A program made the position numbers and the translations under genes. DNA of 64,000 nt from contig VTFK01000111.1 in the NCBI GenBank assembly GCA_009617715.1, forward strand, positions 124,001 through 188,000, read 5' to 3'. The notes under the pieces are model-generated. The model ran no database searches, had not been told where the DNA came from, and saw only the letters and a list, made by a program, of their open reading frames with translations. Position 1 is the stretch's first letter; each line of letters starts with the position of its first letter. This DNA comes from Plectrocnemia conspersa. Its lineage: Eukaryota > Arthropoda > Insecta > Trichoptera > Polycentropodidae. Below, piece after piece: positions 1 through 33,713 of this stretch.

Positions 1-114
1 AGATTTTCGTCCAACAACAAAAGCGACGGCGGCGACGCCAAAGTTTCCTTTTCGCCGGACACCATCGAGCTCTATAAGAAGATATTGTGTCCGAGTTATA
101 AAAACGATGGTTAA
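1..114 (+). CDS. Last exon of an unidentified gene (5' part outside window)
   Basis: An open frame runs from base 1 to a TAA at 112-114 and gives about 37 residues: a polar stretch (SSNNKSDGGD) and then FSPDTIELYKKILCPSYKND. Base composition is higher in GC than the flanks and the next 400 bases contain no continuing frame, which fits the 3' coding end of a gene that starts upstream of the window. I do not recognise the family. It is on the same strand as the methyltransferase-like gene that starts 419 bases later, but nothing links the two. The splice site that would begin this exon is not visible. Confidence 0.5.
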   Translation, partial: RFSSNNKSDGGDAKVSFSPDTIELYKKILCPSYKNDG

Positions 115-532
115 TATATTTAGAACGTTTGAGAACCGGCGTCGCGGAACAAAGTAGAAAAGTCAATTTATATGCGTCAAATTTAGACGGAAACAAATGA
201 CCTAGGTATGGATATATTTATAGTCGGTCGAGCCTTGAATATTAGCCAAAGATAGTTTCCCAAATTCTTTCTCGGAGGCGGATTGAAAAAATAGGCCAAT
301 TATAATACGAGAAATTTATTATTAAGACTGGAATTTTTACGAGCGACGCGAGACGATAGACTGATACGTGTATAAAAAAATAAAATCCGATTTCGACGAA
401 TATATTTTTGTATTATTTTTAAAGTAGTTTTTTTCGAGAAGACTACTCGTATGACCCTCTCCTTGTCGTCTGGCGAATTTAAATTCCTTTCTTTGCCATT
501 TTACTTTGTCGAAGTGCAAAAGCTAGACTACT
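115..532. other. Non-coding spacer between two same-strand genes
   Basis: The AT-rich stretch holds the presumed 3' untranslated end of the upstream gene and the 5' region of the next. An AATAAA-like string (ataaaataaaatcc region, about 369-387) could be a polyadenylation signal. No repeat or RNA gene is seen. Confidence 0.4.
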
Positions 533-1624
533 ATGGACGTCTCGAGCGATATGACGAGCGACGTGAGTCGATTATATAAAGAAGGAAATTGGAGGGAGAT
601 CGTCGAAAAGTATCACAACGCTCCAGATAGAAGCAAACTGCTTTGGGTGTTTCTGAGCGAAGAGAACCTCGGCTTCATAGACGACGTGTTGAAGATCAAC
701 AATCTGAAGAGCATCTTGAGCATCGGTTGCGGCAGCGGACTGCTCGAATGGATTATATCGCAGGCGTTAGGTTAGTCATCGTTCTTCGATAAAATAAAAT
801 AATATTTTGCCATAAAGATAAAAATAGTTCATGCTCGATAACATTTTTTTTTAATAATACGCATTAACATGGGTGCGTTTTAACAGAAAATAATTTTAAG
901 AGATAAATATGTACATTTAAATAAATACTTTGTTCCATAAAACGAATTGTTTGTGCATTTATATAAGATAAATATTAAGATTTTTTCTTCGGAAAAGGAT
1001 TCCTTATTAATTGGGTGTTCACTATTTTGACCAATGCTCGATCTGTCCAACGGTAATTACAAACAATTAGTTTTATGGAACAATTATTTTAAATATGGCT
1101 CATTTGACATGTAGACGATAAGGGATATTAAATTTTTCTACGGTGTTGAAAATCAGACGAGATTTCTCCTTGTACGTTTGGTGAATTTGGCGAAGCGCAT
1201 CCGACTTCCTTACATTTGAGAAAGGAAAATTTCATATGATATTTTTCATGTTTTTTCAGACGTTCCTGTATTAGGCGTCGAAGTAGACGACGCTTGGTGG
1301 AACTGTAAATATGCGCCTCCTACGTTTATTCCTCTCCATATGGCGAAACTGTCGTTAAACGACGACGACGCTACGAAGAAACTCCTAGAAAACGACAGTG
1401 CGGCTTTGATGTTCTGCTACTTCAACAACCGTACGGCGTTTTTGAACTATTTAGACAATTACAGAGGCTCAACGTTGATCATAATCGGGCCGGGAGAAGG
1501 CAGAAACACTCACACGGATCCGACGCCCTTCGAACCCGAGATCGACGAGTCGTGGACGCTGTCGTCGTACTGCGAAGTTCGCAGCTCCAAAGACTATGTC
1601 GCCGTTTACGCGAAAACATCATAG
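533..1624 (+). CDS. Class I methyltransferase-fold protein, two exons, 200 aa
   Basis: Exons are 533-770 and 1260-1624. The donor is G|GTTAGT and the acceptor TTTTTTCAG|AC, and the frame closes exactly (238 + 365 = 603 nt). The protein has the glycine-rich S-adenosylmethionine loop SIGCGSGLLEW at about residues 62-72, then GVEVDD about 13 residues later, where class I methyltransferases place the acidic residue that binds the ribose. ALMFCYFNNRTAF fits strand 4 and STLIIIGPGEG fits strand 5. At 200 residues it is short for the family, and no substrate motif stands out. The intron carries a small inverted-repeat element. The stop codon lies 36 bases from the stop of the zinc-finger gene on the other strand, so their 3' ends must overlap. 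The fold is fairly secure; substrate and pathway are unknown. Confidence 0.75.
931..1082. repeat. Small MITE-like inverted-repeat element in the methyltransferase intron
   Basis: Two arms of about 25 bases, 931-956 and 1057-1082, are imperfect reverse complements. They begin TGTTCCATAAAAC and end GTTTTATGGAACA with few mismatches. The inside carries TTGGGTGTTCACTATTTTGACCAA. A near copy of that internal string occurs at about 27530-27570 in the cadherin gene, which supports a dispersed non-autonomous element. No clear target duplication is seen. Confidence 0.55.
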
Positions 1625-1660
1625 AAACGAAAAGGCGAGAGTTGCGATAATTTAATTTAT

Positions 1661-4600
1661 TTATAATGCATAATTGCCGAAAAAAGACGATTTGATATCG
1701 CACGAGGTGTCGTCCACGATGATGATCTTGGGCAGCTCGACGTCCTGCGCGAATTTGCCACGATCGGGTCGGATGGTCTCGTAGATCGGAAGACCGAACT
1801 CGCGCTGGATCGGATCGTTGGAAAAGTCGAACTCGGGCGAATTCGACTCGCCCGATCTAGTGTCGTTCATCTTGTTCTCGCACTTTAAAAACGCTTCGGA
1901 GTAATCGTCCGAGTAAGCCTTGTCTTCGTTTTTGGCGTACGTTGGCGCGAGGAATTCTTCCGTGACCGCGAAGGCCGCGTCCGAGTAATTATCGTTGAAC
2001 GCCAAATAGGGAGATCTACCGTCGAAGAACACCATCTCCGACTGAGACGAACTACCCGAGTCGACGGTGACGATCGGCAGGAAATTGGATCCGGACTGCT
2101 GCAAATTGGGATCGACGAACAGAGACGAGACGTCGCAGTAGTCCAAGTTGCAGTCCGCAGTCGGCGACCCTTCGGACGGATCGAACAAGGGATAGATGTC
2201 GAATTGTTGCAGATCGTTGGAGCCTTTCAGTATCAGATTGCTCTTGACCGATATCTTGGGAGTTTTCTCGGGCTTGGGATCGTCGGGAGAATCCGGCTTG
2301 TTGAGGTCGACCATGCTCTTTACGGATATGATCTTGGCGCCGCCGGATTCCGCCGTTTGATTTTTGTGCGTCGATAAATGGACGTTGTAGTTCTTCTCGC
2401 TGACCGAAACGTACGAGCAGACAGAGCATGCGTGCAGAGAATTCATCTTCAGTCCGGGGTGCTTCAACTTAACGTGCGCTTTGATGGACGACGCTTGGAT
2501 ACATTCGTAGGAGCAATGGTCGCATTTGTAGGGTTTCCGTTCGGTGTGCTGCATCAGGTGGCGTCTAAGAGTGCTCTTGTTGGAGAACTTAGAGTTGCAC
2601 TCGGAGCACTGATACGGCTTTTCGCCTGAAATTAAACAAAAAATGCATAAAAAAATATTATTAACAACTAATAAAAATCTAACAATGTATAAATAAATAC
2701 TATTCGTGTCGTAACTTTCTAATATAATTTATTAATCTTTTTTAATGTTTTTCTTTTAATATATAATCACATCGATCATCAAACGGCAATTGTCATTTGG
2801 ATGAAACATTTGTTTTTGTGTACTTTTAATGTTATAGTTTTGTAATGCAAACATATTTTAAATAATTCAATTTTTAAAGGAGACACTAAAAATATTTTTA
2901 CATATATGCAGGAACAGCATTAATGGGGGAGGGGGGGGGGCAGGTGAATGCATTTGCCTCTCATTGAATTTGGTCAAAAAAATGCATGTCATTTAGTGAA
3001 ATACTATGATTCTTAATGAAATATTTAAAAAAACAATCACGTGACGGTCGAAACTGAAATGCCATCTTGTGAAAAATTATTTCTATTACACTTTTTTATC
3101 TATACTATAAAATAGAAAATACGTACGTTCATCTGTCGTGATGACAGTATGATGAACAGTAGCGAGGTGACATTTGCACATGTCATTTTGGCTGCCGTCA
3201 ACTGTACTATTTTCATCTTTTAAGTTAAAAGTTGAGCTACTGCAATACGCGAAGACAAGAGACTAAAAATTTTGTATATACAGGGACGTCATTTGGGGGG
3301 GAGGAGCATTTGCCCCCCCCCCTTTGAATTTGGCCTGAAAAATTAATGTAATTTAATGAAATACTATGAATCTTAATGAAATCGAAATGTTAATCAACGA
3401 CAGCTGACTGGCTAAATTTTGCCCCCCTCCCTCTGGAAAAATCTGAAATTATCGGATTCTCCTCTAAAGGAAATATAAGACAAATCAGTTTCGAATCTTT
3501 TTCGAAAATATTCTTTTAAAATATGTAATATCCATGAAATCATATCAGAAAACATTTGTTAGACAAACAGTATTATACTGTAACTGTAAAAATAGATGGG
3601 ATTTAAAAAAAGTTAAAATTTTAAAATAGCAAGTGCTACCTATGAGCAGACATTTAAACATGCCAGGTTTTATTTAATGAATAGTTAAAGCCGTTGTTAT
3701 CCAATAAGGGTAAATTTTTTGATGGAAAGGCAATTAAATGATTTTTTGTTACAAAAATACTATTTAAGATTGTAATTTTAAGTTTAATGATAAATATGTA
3801 TTTAATTTATGTAATTTATATTAGGAATATCAAGAAAAATAGTTTGGTCTTTAGCTTTTGACCATTAGAGTACATTAAAAAAAATTTAAATTCATATTCT
3901 CTTAAAAATACACATGTCTTTTGTTTGATCTATTTAAATATTACATATGATTAACTTTAGAATTACAAAAGACGCATAAGTGCGTCAATAAAATATTTAT
4001 TTAATTGTAATTTAATAAGTAACACTCAATTACAACAATGTAATAATCAAATTGTCGCTTTATGTTGATCGCTTTCTTAATGCGTTGTTACTTTAGGATA
4101 TATACCGTTGGAATTGACCGCTCACAAGTCGCGAGTCATTATCAAGAGGCGTGATACTTGCGTAGTACCTGTGTGCGATCTGACATGCAGCAGAAGGGAG
4201 CTCTTGGTGTAGGACGAATATTGGCATTGGTTGCAGTCGAACAGCTTGACTTTGTCGTGGACGTTCCTCTTGTGCGTTTCCAGGTGTCTCGGTGTGCTCA
4301 GTTCCAATTTGCAGACGTCGCAGGGATACTTTTTTAATACGCCTTCTTTCTTTTTGTGTCTGTTCCGGTGGTTGGCCAGCTGCTTGCTGTTCTTGAAGGC
4401 CATGGAGCACGCGTCGCATTCGTAGTTCTTCTCGTCCGAATGTATCTTCTTGTGGATGTTGTTGAGCCGGTTGAGGCTGTACGCTCTGTAGGGGCATCGG
4501 TCGCACTTGTGGAGCTCCACGTCGATTCGATGTTCCTTCCACAGGTGATTGTGCAACGTCTCCAGGTTGACGAAGCGCCGTTCGCATTCGCGACAGCGCA

Positions 4601-5267
4601 GCTCTTTGGTGCCGCCGACGTGACACGCCTCGTGATACTCGACGCTCTCGGGCAGGTTCAGCCTCACTCCGCAGTCTCGGATGGAGCATTTGTAGCCGAA
4701 GTTTCGAGCGACGAAATTATCGTCGGACGCGTTTCTGTATTTCGAGATGCCCGAACTCCTGGCTCCGTTCGGCCGGCCTGTTTTGGAGTACGAAGTCTTC
4801 GAGGTCGCTTTTTTCTTCTCGTCTCCGTCGGACGTTTGATCTCGGATGTTTAAGGAAGCGTCGCCGTTCACCTGCCGATAGTGAAAAATAAGTTATTCGA
4901 TTCGGTCCACGGTGGCGGAAGAAAACGGCGGTACCTCGCTCGCTTCGGGGGGGCGATCGCTCGCCGCTTCGGAGGGGGTCTTCCTTCGGAGCTCGTCGAC
5001 GAACAGGGCGAGCAGCAGCCGGGCGTCCGCGGGGGTGGCTCTGTGGTGATAGTGGAGGTGCGACTGGAAGAAGTCGACCGTGAAGAATCGGTCCGGACAG
5101 GCGGGGCAAGACAGAAGGGCGTCGGCCGCGGTGAAGGGGGCCTTCGAGTGCACGGAGGTGGAGTGGCACTTCATGTCGTCGACGGACAGGCAAAGAAACG
5201 GGCAGCGATGACACTTGTGCAGGTCGAGGCCTCCGAACTTTTCCGACGAGAAACTGAGGGTCTCCAT
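1661..5267 (-). CDS. C2H2 zinc-finger protein, about 666 aa, three exons
   Basis: Exons in gene order are 5267-4935, 4871-4169 and 2625-1661. All introns are GT-AG and the phases agree (333 + 703 + 965 = 2001 nt). I count about eleven C2H2 fingers: two in exon 1, six in exon 2 and three at the start of exon 3. Most are single fingers with irregular spacing, such as CDACSMAF...HRNRH and CNQCQYSSY...HVRSH. The TGEKPY linker is split by the 1.5-kb second intron: exon 2 ends HT-G and exon 3 begins GEKPYQC. The C-terminal 200 residues lack fingers and are acidic and rich in serine, as expected of a nuclear DNA-binding regulator with an activation or repression tail. The start METLSF has a good context (GAAATGG), but in-frame ATGs at 5318 and 5285 are possible. 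The binding site and orthologue are not identified. Confidence 0.85.
2905..3060 (+). repeat. G-run dispersed repeat, copy 1 (zinc-finger intron 2)
   Basis: It begins near a run of ten G and contains TTTGAATTTGG-like sequence and AGTGAAATACTATGATTCTT. It shares a layout of about 150 bases with the copy at 3281-3480 and a weaker match with 10735-10865. No coding capacity is seen. Confidence 0.55.
3281..3480 (+). repeat. G/C-run dispersed repeat, copy 2 (zinc-finger intron 2)
   Basis: It starts CAGGGACGTCATTTGGGGGG, then has a C-run, then AATGAAATACTATGAATCTT. It ends near CCCCCTCCCTCTGGAAAAAT. The CAGGG start and the G-run/C-run ends look like a hAT-type non-autonomous element. The order of motifs matches copies 1 and 3. 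Confidence 0.55.
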
Positions 5268-5554
5268 TTCGGTGACATTTCTCATTTGACGTTTGACATA
5301 ACGTAAATAAGTTGCCATAACGAAAATGTGCAATTCGAATCGAAAACATTTCGACTGAAAAATATTTTATAGCGACCCTGAGACGACCGTTCAGGACGCA
5401 GCATACGCGAAAGTGATGTCCCGCAGAGCCTTGCACCTGAGCGGCGTCGTACAATGACCCCGCATCCCCGCATCCCCGCCACCGTAAGCAATGCGCGGAG
5501 TGGGGATACTTTTGCGCAACCGACTGGAAATACCTATAATGCGGGGCCAAAAGT

Positions 5555-5910
5555 TCACATTATCAGACTCAGCCTCAAAAATAAGATCTTCATCTACAAG
5601 ACGAAGATTCGCCCGGTCATGACCTACGCTGCCCCGGTGTGGGCCTATGCACACCCGCGCCATCTTAACAGACTGCAGGTTGCACAAAACAAGATTTTGC
5701 GGGAAGCCGTGGGTGCCCCGTGGTTCGTCAGGAACGTTGACATCTGCAAGGACACCAACGCCAGGCTGATCATGGAGTTCGTGAAAGAGCTTTCCACCAA
5801 GTTCCATAAGACACTACCCTCCGTACCGAACGAGACCATACAGAGGTTGAGCAGCACTGGCGACCCGATGGACATCCTGAAGTTCGAATCGCCGCACACC
5901 AGCTAAGCAA
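5555..5910 (+). mobile_element. Jockey-type non-LTR retrotransposon fragment (reverse transcriptase C-terminal part)
   Basis: The frame ending at 5906 translates to a stretch including KIFIYKTKIRPVMTYAAPVW and LNRLQVAQNKILREAVGAPW. That is the conserved C-terminal 'thumb' segment of jockey-clade reverse transcriptases. It is a 3' fragment: the endonuclease and catalytic FADD region are absent. A short untranslated tail follows. It sits between the 5' ends of the zinc-finger and TMEM258 genes. Confidence 0.8.
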
Positions 5911-6511
5911 CGGTTCAAACTTGACAAAACCAACACATACCTCAAACAATTTTATTTTTTTTCATTTCAGGCAACACAGCTGACGACCATCAGCTGACAC
6001 ATAACGACTGACCAACACCGACAATCCCAACATCAACTATTCACATTATCATTCGACTCTGGGACGTTCTTGATTATATTTTCTAGGTTTACTTTAAAAA
6101 GAAAGATAACAATATTATTATGAAAATAAAATTTATTGTATTATTGTGTTTCGAATAATGTCTAAACTCGGAAAAAGAAAATCACTTTCCGCCCAATTCA
6201 AAGAAATAAAATATAATGTTTAACATGTATTTTTTTTAAATAAATAATATTCTGAGCGAAATTGTTTTGAGCCACAATATACACTGTACACTTTTTACAT
6301 AATTTAACAATACAACATTGTTCGATGTTACCCCGTATAATGATAAATAAAAATAATTGAGACAGATTAAACATAAAAGAGATTTGCAAAGTTGATTTAA
6401 AAGAACGTTGGATCAAAACGAGGGATTTATAATTATTTTTGGGGTGCGGCAACATGGCAACACCTACGCCGAATAAACGTCAGTAGACATTGCGTGGCAC
6501 CGGCCGGCATC

Positions 6512-6828
6512 ATGGGGGTGAGGCGAAGCTAATGCGAACGGAAATTGTCGATTTGTACGCGCCCTGAACGAATTCTTTCGCTTTTCAGATCGAAGTAGAG
6601 TCTATGTCTCGTTACGTGTCGCCGGTGAACCTGGCGGTGTTTCCGCACCTGGCTTTGCTGCTGCTGGCCATCGGCGTCTTCTTCACCGCGTGGTTTTTCG
6701 TCTACGAGGTGACCGCCACCAAGAACTCGAGGGACGTCTTCAAGGAGCTGCTCGTGTCGCTGGTCGCCGCTATATTCTCCGGCTTCGGAGTTCTGTTCCT
6801 ACTACTCTGGGTCGGCATATATGTGTGA
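6512..6828 (+). CDS. TMEM258: TMEM258, oligosaccharyltransferase complex subunit, 81 aa
   Basis: Exon 1 is only six bases (6512-6517, ATGGGG) before a GTGAGG donor. Exon 2 is 6589-6828 after CTTTTCAG. The product starts [16 protein letters not shown] and ends in the family's hallmark [15 protein letters not shown]. Two membrane segments are visible, about residues 25-43 and 58-80, with the AWFFVYEVT motif after the first. Known TMEM258 proteins (Kuduk in Drosophila) are about 80 residues and form part of the endoplasmic-reticulum complex that transfers the N-glycan to nascent proteins. The six-base first exon accounts for the family's usual short N-terminal extension before MSRY. AATAAA lies about 85 bases after the stop. 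Confidence 0.95.
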
Positions 6829-9800
6829 CGGACTCAAACTTATTCATAGGTCACAAATTGTACATGTATCGTTAAGAATATACTTATAGTTTTTTTTTGT
6901 TATTCGTTTCAATAAATTACAAACCTAATTCTAAAAGACAATCTAACAATGTGTTTTTTGACTCCTGGTTGTGATCTTTTGTATCGTAGGTTGGGAAAGT
7001 CTCCGCGAATTATAAACATATAGAGATCATTCGAAGGTCAAATAATACAGAGTTGTGTATTAAGTATTTTTTCTGTTCAAAGGTTCATTCAGTGTCAGTT
7101 TATTGTGTTGTCGTTTTGTCAAGATACATCTAGTAGCAAGTTTGAAAATAAAACAACTTAGAATTAAAATTATATAATAAAATAAAAACAATACTTATTT
7201 TTGTTATACAATGCTATTTGAAATTGATATTTTCTATTTATATTAATAGTTGCTATTTATAAAATAATAAATGCTACTTATAAAAGTAATCTTATCCATT
7301 CATCTGAGTTCAAAGGTGCCATATAAAAAAACCTATAATATAAGTTGAAAATCTTAGGGGATAAAATTTAATAATCTTATCTCACTCCTTTGTATTTCCT
7401 TATCTTTTAATGATTCGTAGCTTAATCTATCTTTTTGTTACCAGTACAAATTCGCAATAATTCAGAGATCCTCACCGTCTATTTGGTAAATTTCAGTATT
7501 TTCATTATTCTTCCATGTCAGACTTTGTCTACGTTATTACAGTGTCTAATATTTATTTTTTTCCAGTTCCTGGCCAAAGCCATTTACCTGGGTATCTATT
7601 AATTGGTTCTCACTTTTATTTATTTATTTTTGGGGCGAAAAAAAAAAAAAACTTTGTTTCTTATTACGACAACATTGACATATGACAACATTGTATCGAA
7701 ACTTATGCATCAAAAAGAGTTACTACCATTCCCAAACCTTTGCGGATAATTTAATATTATTATTTACTTAATCTTTTATTTATAATAAATTTGTGCAAAA
7801 GGCAATTTATTTCCCAGTACCACGTCAGCAAAACGGCAATATACCTCACCCGAAGAAAAGCAAACATGGTGTTCTTCACAATATACCCCCGCCCTATATT
7901 TGAATATACTAACAGTTTAGTATGAAGCAACGTATGCTCGAATTTAAACAACAGACGACAGGTCGAGCATATTAGGATATTGAGGAAAGTCATGGACATA
8001 GTTTTTCAGTAACGTTGATTCACACTCAAGGGACATCCTAAACTACAAACCGTCCTAAAACTTCATTTCACGTAAACGCCAACATTAATACAACTTAAAA
8101 GGACTTCTCCAATCGTGTATTTTGACCTCGCCTACGGAACGCACTCGAGATTACGAGTACTGAAAATCTTAAGAAAAGACACCGTAACATCTACCGGCAA
8201 CTGCTTTAATTATTTTTGGCTCTATTCCAACTTTAAAGTTTGAAAATCATGCATATATATGTATGTACATATATGAAAATTCATTATGAAACATTTTGAG
8301 TTGTATAAAAGGAGACATCCCTGCGATACCAAAAAATGGTCAATATAAATATATTTTTGGTTAGTGTAAATATATAAAGGTTAGTATTTTTTTTAAACTT
8401 GGTTAATAGCCATGATTATAATATTATAAAAAATATTTTTAATACTTGCACTTACTACAACCTAAACTTAAATGATTATATATTTTTTGATTAAGTTTGG
8501 TTTATATGTTTAGGTAAGGTTTTGGTTTGAACATAAGATAGACGTTTCGCAACTGTCAACATGATAATGTTTGTTCAGTGTTGAATTATTTTTTTAGTGT
8601 CGAATAATAGTGGAGTATTTTATTTTTCGTGTAATATTGTTACAAGGTATTTAAATTGAATAGTAGTAGTCGTCGCGTCGTTCGTCAGGTTAGCTACTGC
8701 TCAGGCACCGGCCAAAAGCGCGAGTGTTGCCACTCTCTGCATTGCGGATTAGGGGGCTTAACAATATATTCGTGATTAGGGCACGTTATTTTTTATTAAA
8801 GTTAATATGATTAAACTAAAATGCAATTAATTAATAATGTAATTCTAACAATGTTGCCAGTCAATTAAATTAGTCCAAAAGTATTTGATCATCTGTCAAA
8901 ATAAAACTGATAAAATATCGATTATTTAAAATAAATACTAATCATTCATTATTTGTATCGACCGTTATTATACAGTGTATACCAACATTTAAATATAAAA
9001 ACTGACCATTTAATAAAAAATACTTTGGCGTCGGGTGGCAATTAGACACAAATTGTGCCGCTGCAGTAGTATTTTATTGACGATTATTACAATTACATGT
9101 TAAAACTTGTGTGAGCGGACAGTGCATGAGGCCCGCACCGGCCGTGCGAGCCCGTCGAAGTAGTCAAGAGAACAATGTCCGCCACGCCAGTGCTACTAGA
9201 GTGCCACAAAGTTTTGGCCATAATAACCCTAAATAAATAAATATATGTATAAATAGTCCCCCTACAATATATTGACTATCTATATCAAAATACCGACCAA
9301 AAATGTATTAAAATAATGACCCAGCAAAGACAAACAAAAAAGAATGCGTGTAAGTATCATACTATTTAAAGAAAATTTAAGTGATCGCTAATATTATTTG
9401 ATCCAATTTTCTTAAATGCTCGAAAATAAGACACATATTTTTTATCAGCATGACCTTATGTAAAACGTTCTTAGGATTCATAGCTTCGTTTATTTATATT
9501 TTTGATATCTAAAGCATATTTTTATTTCATAATAATTTATAAAATAAGAAATCTGTTTTTATCCTTGAGGAACTACACTTTATGTATATTATATGTAATA
9601 GAAGAACATTATTCGATCAGTTAGGTTGCCTCGTTCGTTTCAAACCACTTTTTGGGGGTTTCTTGGATAATAGTCGTTTATATCTAATATTTATCTCCAT
9701 TATATATAATTTGTAGCTATAAAATACAGTTTTGATTTATTTAGGAGTAGCCCATTACAAACTTTGTTATGGCCAAGTAATGCTCTGTCCAAACTGAGCA

Positions 9801-10350
9801 GGAGACAGTCCTTCTTATACTGTTGGCTTCCGTAATGCGTGGACGCGGTGGGGAGATCACGTTACATAAAAGATAAAATAAACTTATTATAACCATCCTA
9901 AGTATTTTGATGATCGTTCGATCCTCAATAATGATAAGACGGCCTTCTCGCATGCATAAACAATCGCTGGCTTCTCTGAAGAAGTTAAACACACTCTGTG
10001 AAAGCCCATTCAATAAATATGTCAAATTCTTTTCAGGTTTTTTATTTCTTTGCGTCTCTGTTTTAACATGTCCCCTATATAAATACATATATTACTTTTC
10101 AAAAACTGCTTAAAACTTTATCAGATCTACAATTGTAACGCTATATATAATATGAGTTGAAAAGCTAAGAGATGTGCCTTTTATTTGTTATATATTATGA
10201 AGACTGAATGTTGCTAAAAAAAAATGTGCATTATTTCTTTCTATTTATAATCGGCCCGCAAAAAATAAACACAGAAAATAAATTGAAAAATATTTATTAC
10301 GAATACAAATAATAACCAATAAATAACTATACAAACATAACTATTAAACT
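6829..10350. other. Gene-poor interval between TMEM258 and the cadherin gene
   Basis: About 3.5 kb of AT-rich DNA. It holds the TMEM258 3' untranslated region (polyadenylation signal near 6912) and, at its far end, the cadherin 3' untranslated region on the other strand. Two GC-richer islands (about 8680-8765 and 9110-9220) have no matching frame and may be remnants of transposons. The open frames around 9740-10110 show no recognisable motif on either strand. No RNA gene is seen. Confidence 0.4.
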
Positions 10351-32045
<21,695 letters not shown>

Positions 32046-32569
32046 TTTTTCAAATAACTTCACAATGGATATACACTGAAAACCACTGTCGACGCAATAA
32101 AGTGTCGTCGATCACTGGCAATGCGGATCAGTATACGAACATAAATCGAACTAGATTACCATTTATTAAATATTTTTCTCGAACGTTTTCGAAAAACGCC
32201 TCTATTGCCTGCTCTTTTCGTTTCATTTTACTATGTCATATCTTATCTAATTTTCAGATACAGTTCGCTTTTAGATGACTCGATTCAATAATATCTCGGA
32301 TAGTATATTATCTAATCCGGAATACAATAATCGACTGGGATTTGCAAATTTCAAAAATATAGATAAAATTTAAAATGGAATAAATTAATATACAACTTGC
32401 ATTGTAAGATTCAGCGGCTTGTAATCTTTGACACGGTAATATGCCAGTAGAAAAGAAAAATTCTTAACAGTTGATGTGTCGTCATAAAACTATTTTTAAA
32501 TTTAAATTTACTAGTGGCGTACAGGATTTAACAAGTCGTGTGCATAAGTATCAGTTTAAAACGGCAACA

Positions 32570-33240
32570 AATTTAATGGTCAGAATAAATTTATATATCG
32601 GACATAATTTTATTAACAGCCTGGTTATAATTATATTTTTTGGGTTCAGAAAAAATATTAAATGGTTAGAATAAAAATAGCATATGGTCAGAATGATAAT
32701 ATATGACGACCAGAATTAAAATAATGAATGATTATAATTGCATTATTCAGGGTCAAAATAAATATTAAATTCTTAAAACCAAAATTGCATTGTGATCAGA
32801 ATAAAAATATAGGACAATCATGTGAATTAAAAAAAGAATATATCATTTATTATTATATATGGAAAATATTTATTTTTTTAGAAATATCTTGTAAAATATA
32901 TTGCTCGCGCCTGAATTGATGGATAGGTTAGATGTGAGCGAATCAGAACAGTGAATATGCAACAAATCTATTTAATTGCATGTAGGAAACGAAGGTATCT
33001 AGAGCGACGAACGAAGCGGGAACAACGACAGAGCGGCGGTAAAGAGCACGCTTCGCTTGTTGTTGTTGGCCCTAAAGCACATTGATAATGACCATGTATC
33101 ATATTATTATGCTGACCATTTGTTAGCATAACACTAACCTTGAGGTTAAAATACAGAGCATATAATATTAATACTGAGTATTTTTTATAAATATTGATTA
33201 ATGAACTGTAATAAATACTGACAAATAATTTATAATTATT
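32570..33240 (+). repeat. Dispersed repeat A with internal GGTCAGAATAAAAATA units (forward copy)
   Basis: The first part contains several diverged copies of GGTCAGAATAAAAATA. The second part has AGAGCGGCGGTAAAGAGCACGC and then ACATTGATAATGACCATG, TTGAGGTTAAA and AGAGCATATAATA. The same sequence of landmarks occurs in reverse orientation at 41725-42530. No coding capacity is seen. It lies between the cadherin 5' end and the peroxidase 3' end. Confidence 0.75.
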
Positions 33241-33713
33241 ATTATAGATGTCAACAATTCCCAGACTTTCATTTTGGTGGTTATTACTTACTTGTAGATA
33301 TTCATTGTCTTATATACACAATGAATACCCTCAGTTGTAACACATTGGGCTTATGCCTATCAAGTTACAACGAAAGATTTAATAATAATAAAATAAATAA
33401 TAACATTCTTCGATAATCTTACATATATAAAATTATCGATGTATTTAGTCTATTAATTTAGTGTTTTTTTAATCTGACTTATTAGTTCCAGAGGATTATA
33501 TCGTCAGCCAGCACTTCCGCTTGGTGAGTCTCAGGAGCAACATGCATAACCGCGCTCTTCCGCAAATAACAGTATAGTACGATATTAAAATACGCGTCTT
33601 TTGGTTATGACTATAGAATATTAAACTTTTATTACGTTGTGTTTAATGAAACAAGCAGCATTTTGATAATTTTTTATTAAAAACAGATATATTTTTTTAA
33701 TAAATTAATAAAA

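Noticed and set aside
4093..4853. Several long frames opposite or shifted to the zinc-finger exons
   Set aside because: They are shadows of the GC-rich coding exon. Only the minus-strand frame with the C2H2 spacing is consistent.
9741..10113. Overlapping open frames on both strands
   Set aside because: No domain, splice context or repeat match supports either frame.
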